From Deltaproteobacteria bacterium (lineage in GTDB: Bacteria > Desulfobacterota > Binatia > UBA12015), in NCBI GenBank assembly GCA_003447545.1, contig DLYX01000167.1, forward strand, positions 1 to 5,962: a DNA stretch of 5,962 bases. The letters are read 5' to 3'. Shown piece after piece: positions 5,248 to 5,962 of this stretch (the first letter of the stretch is position 1; each line of letters begins with the position of its first letter). The notes under the pieces were generated by a model that saw nothing but the letters and a program-made list of their open reading frames with translations, made no database searches and was not told the DNA's origin. The position numbers and the translations under genes are program-made.

Positions 5248-5962
5248 TCAGGGCAGTCGTTGAGGTGGCAGCGGATGTCGATAAAGACTCGCGGCGTTTT
5301 CATGGGCGATCATGCGAATCTCGCGATCCGGGAGCGGTGCCAGCAGCTTGTGCATGACTTCCTGGGTGTCGGGCCACGTCCCGTCACCGTGTGGGTAGTC
5401 CGACTCGAAAAGAATATTCTCGACTCCGATGGTCTCTTTCGTGCAGAGAGTGGATGGATCATCGATCATGCAGAACCAGAAATTACGTCGAAGTGTGTCC
5501 GACGGGCCCAGATCGCCTGGCCAACTAGATCCGTAGCCCGAGCGCGCCATGATATTGTCGACCCGATCGATCAACCCCGCGACCCAGCCGATGCCGCCCT
5601 CGGACATGGCGATCTTGAGCTCCGGATAGCGCGCAGGCCAGCCGCTCCAGAGCCATTCCGCGCAGGAGGTCACAGCCATCGGGTTGAACAGGGTCGCGCC
5701 GAGTTCCAGCATCGGAGCGCCGGCAGGCATGGCGGCGAAACCGGAGGAGCCTACGTGCAGGTTCATGACGGTTTCCGTCTCGGCACAAGCTCGAATCAGC
5801 GGTTCCCAGTGGGGATCGAAGATGGCGGGATAGCCATGCCTGTGAGGTTGTTCGGGAAGAGTCACGGCCGTGAACCCGCGGGCCGCATTGCGACGAATCT
5901 CTGCAGCACCTTTTTCCGGATCGGCGAGGTAGGTGATCCCCAGCGGGACAATTCTCTCGGGG
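5248..5962 (-). CDS. Amidohydrolase_2 family metal-dependent hydrolase or decarboxylase, N-terminus outside window
   Basis: The frame enters from the right edge (in frame from 5961, reading P-E-R-I-V-P-L-G) and runs without interruption to the TGA at 5248-5250, giving 237 residues. The family usually has about 380-400, so the first third, including the N-terminal HxH metal motif, is missing. What is seen matches the TIM-barrel amidohydrolase_2 family (PF04909, with ACMSD-like decarboxylases): R-R-N-A-A-R-G before a beta strand, then N-L-H-V-G-S-S-G with a probable metal-ligand His (codon 5755-5757). Next come W-L-W-S-G, S-E-G-G-I-G-W, and F-E-S-D-Y-P-H-G-D-G-T-W-P near 5370-5412 with the expected catalytic Asp. 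Close relatives share the last two motifs almost unchanged. The GTG at 5863-5865 is internal and not a start. The substrate is unknown; relatives act on aromatic or cyclic carboxylic compounds. mug follows 9 bp downstream. Confidence 0.9.
   Translation of the reverse strand, partial: PERIVPLGITYLADPEKGAAEIRRNAARGFTAVTLPEQPHRHGYPAIFDPHWEPLIRACAETETVMNLHVGSSGFAAMPAGAPMLELGATLFNPMAVTSCAEWLWSGWPARYPELKIAMSEGGIGWVAGLIDRVDNIMARSGYGSSWPGDLGPSDTLRRNFWFCMIDDPSTLCTKETIGVENILFESDYPHGDGTWPDTQEVMHKLLAPLPDREIRMIAHENAASLYRHPLPPQRLP

Noticed and set aside
5863..5865. GTG as the start of the amidohydrolase
   Set aside because: The same frame continues upstream to the window edge with family-like sequence (P-L-G-I-T, R-R-N-A-A-R-G), so the gene is cut by the window and this GTG is internal.

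Overview
The window is about 6 kb of moderately GC-rich, gene-dense bacterial chromosome. A lipobox-bearing, c-type cytochrome suggests a Gram-negative-type envelope. The amidohydrolase at the right edge belongs to a PF04909 group that I associate with environmental proteobacteria in the broad sense and with mycobacteria. I cannot place the organism more precisely. I see no tRNA, rRNA, CRISPR array, transposase or phage gene.

Layout, left to right. (1) Positions 1-1585 (+) hold the 3' part of a fusion gene: two SIS (phosphosugar-binding) domains followed by a creatininase-family metal amidohydrolase. Its 5' end lies outside the window. (2) Positions 1534-2256 (-) encode an unrecognised protein with about seven membrane segments. 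It runs convergently into gene 1 and overlaps it by 52 nt. (3) Positions 2269-3249 (+) encode a predicted di-haem cytochrome c lipoprotein. It is divergent from gene 2 with only 12 bp between start codons, and both ribosome binding sites fit in that gap. Its first haem motif is C-G-C-H instead of CxxCH. (4) Positions 3260-4462 (+) encode an MFS_3-type transporter, 10 bp after the cytochrome and probably in the same operon. (5) About 100 bp of convergent intergenic DNA follows. (6) Positions 4564-5238 (-) encode a G/U mismatch-specific DNA glycosylase (mug) with an added charged C-terminal tail. (7) Positions 5248-5962 (-) hold the C-terminal part of an amidohydrolase_2 family hydrolase or decarboxylase, 9 bp upstream of mug on the same strand. 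It runs off the right edge.

The genes do not form one obvious pathway. Three transcription units are likely: the SIS-creatininase gene with unseen upstream sequence; the cytochrome plus MFS pair, divergent from the membrane protein; and amidohydrolase plus mug. The strongest points of interest are the SIS-SIS-creatininase fusion, the CxCH haem site, and the tightly packed divergent start region between the cytochrome and the orphan membrane protein. I do not see a defence system or other clearly new multi-gene system.
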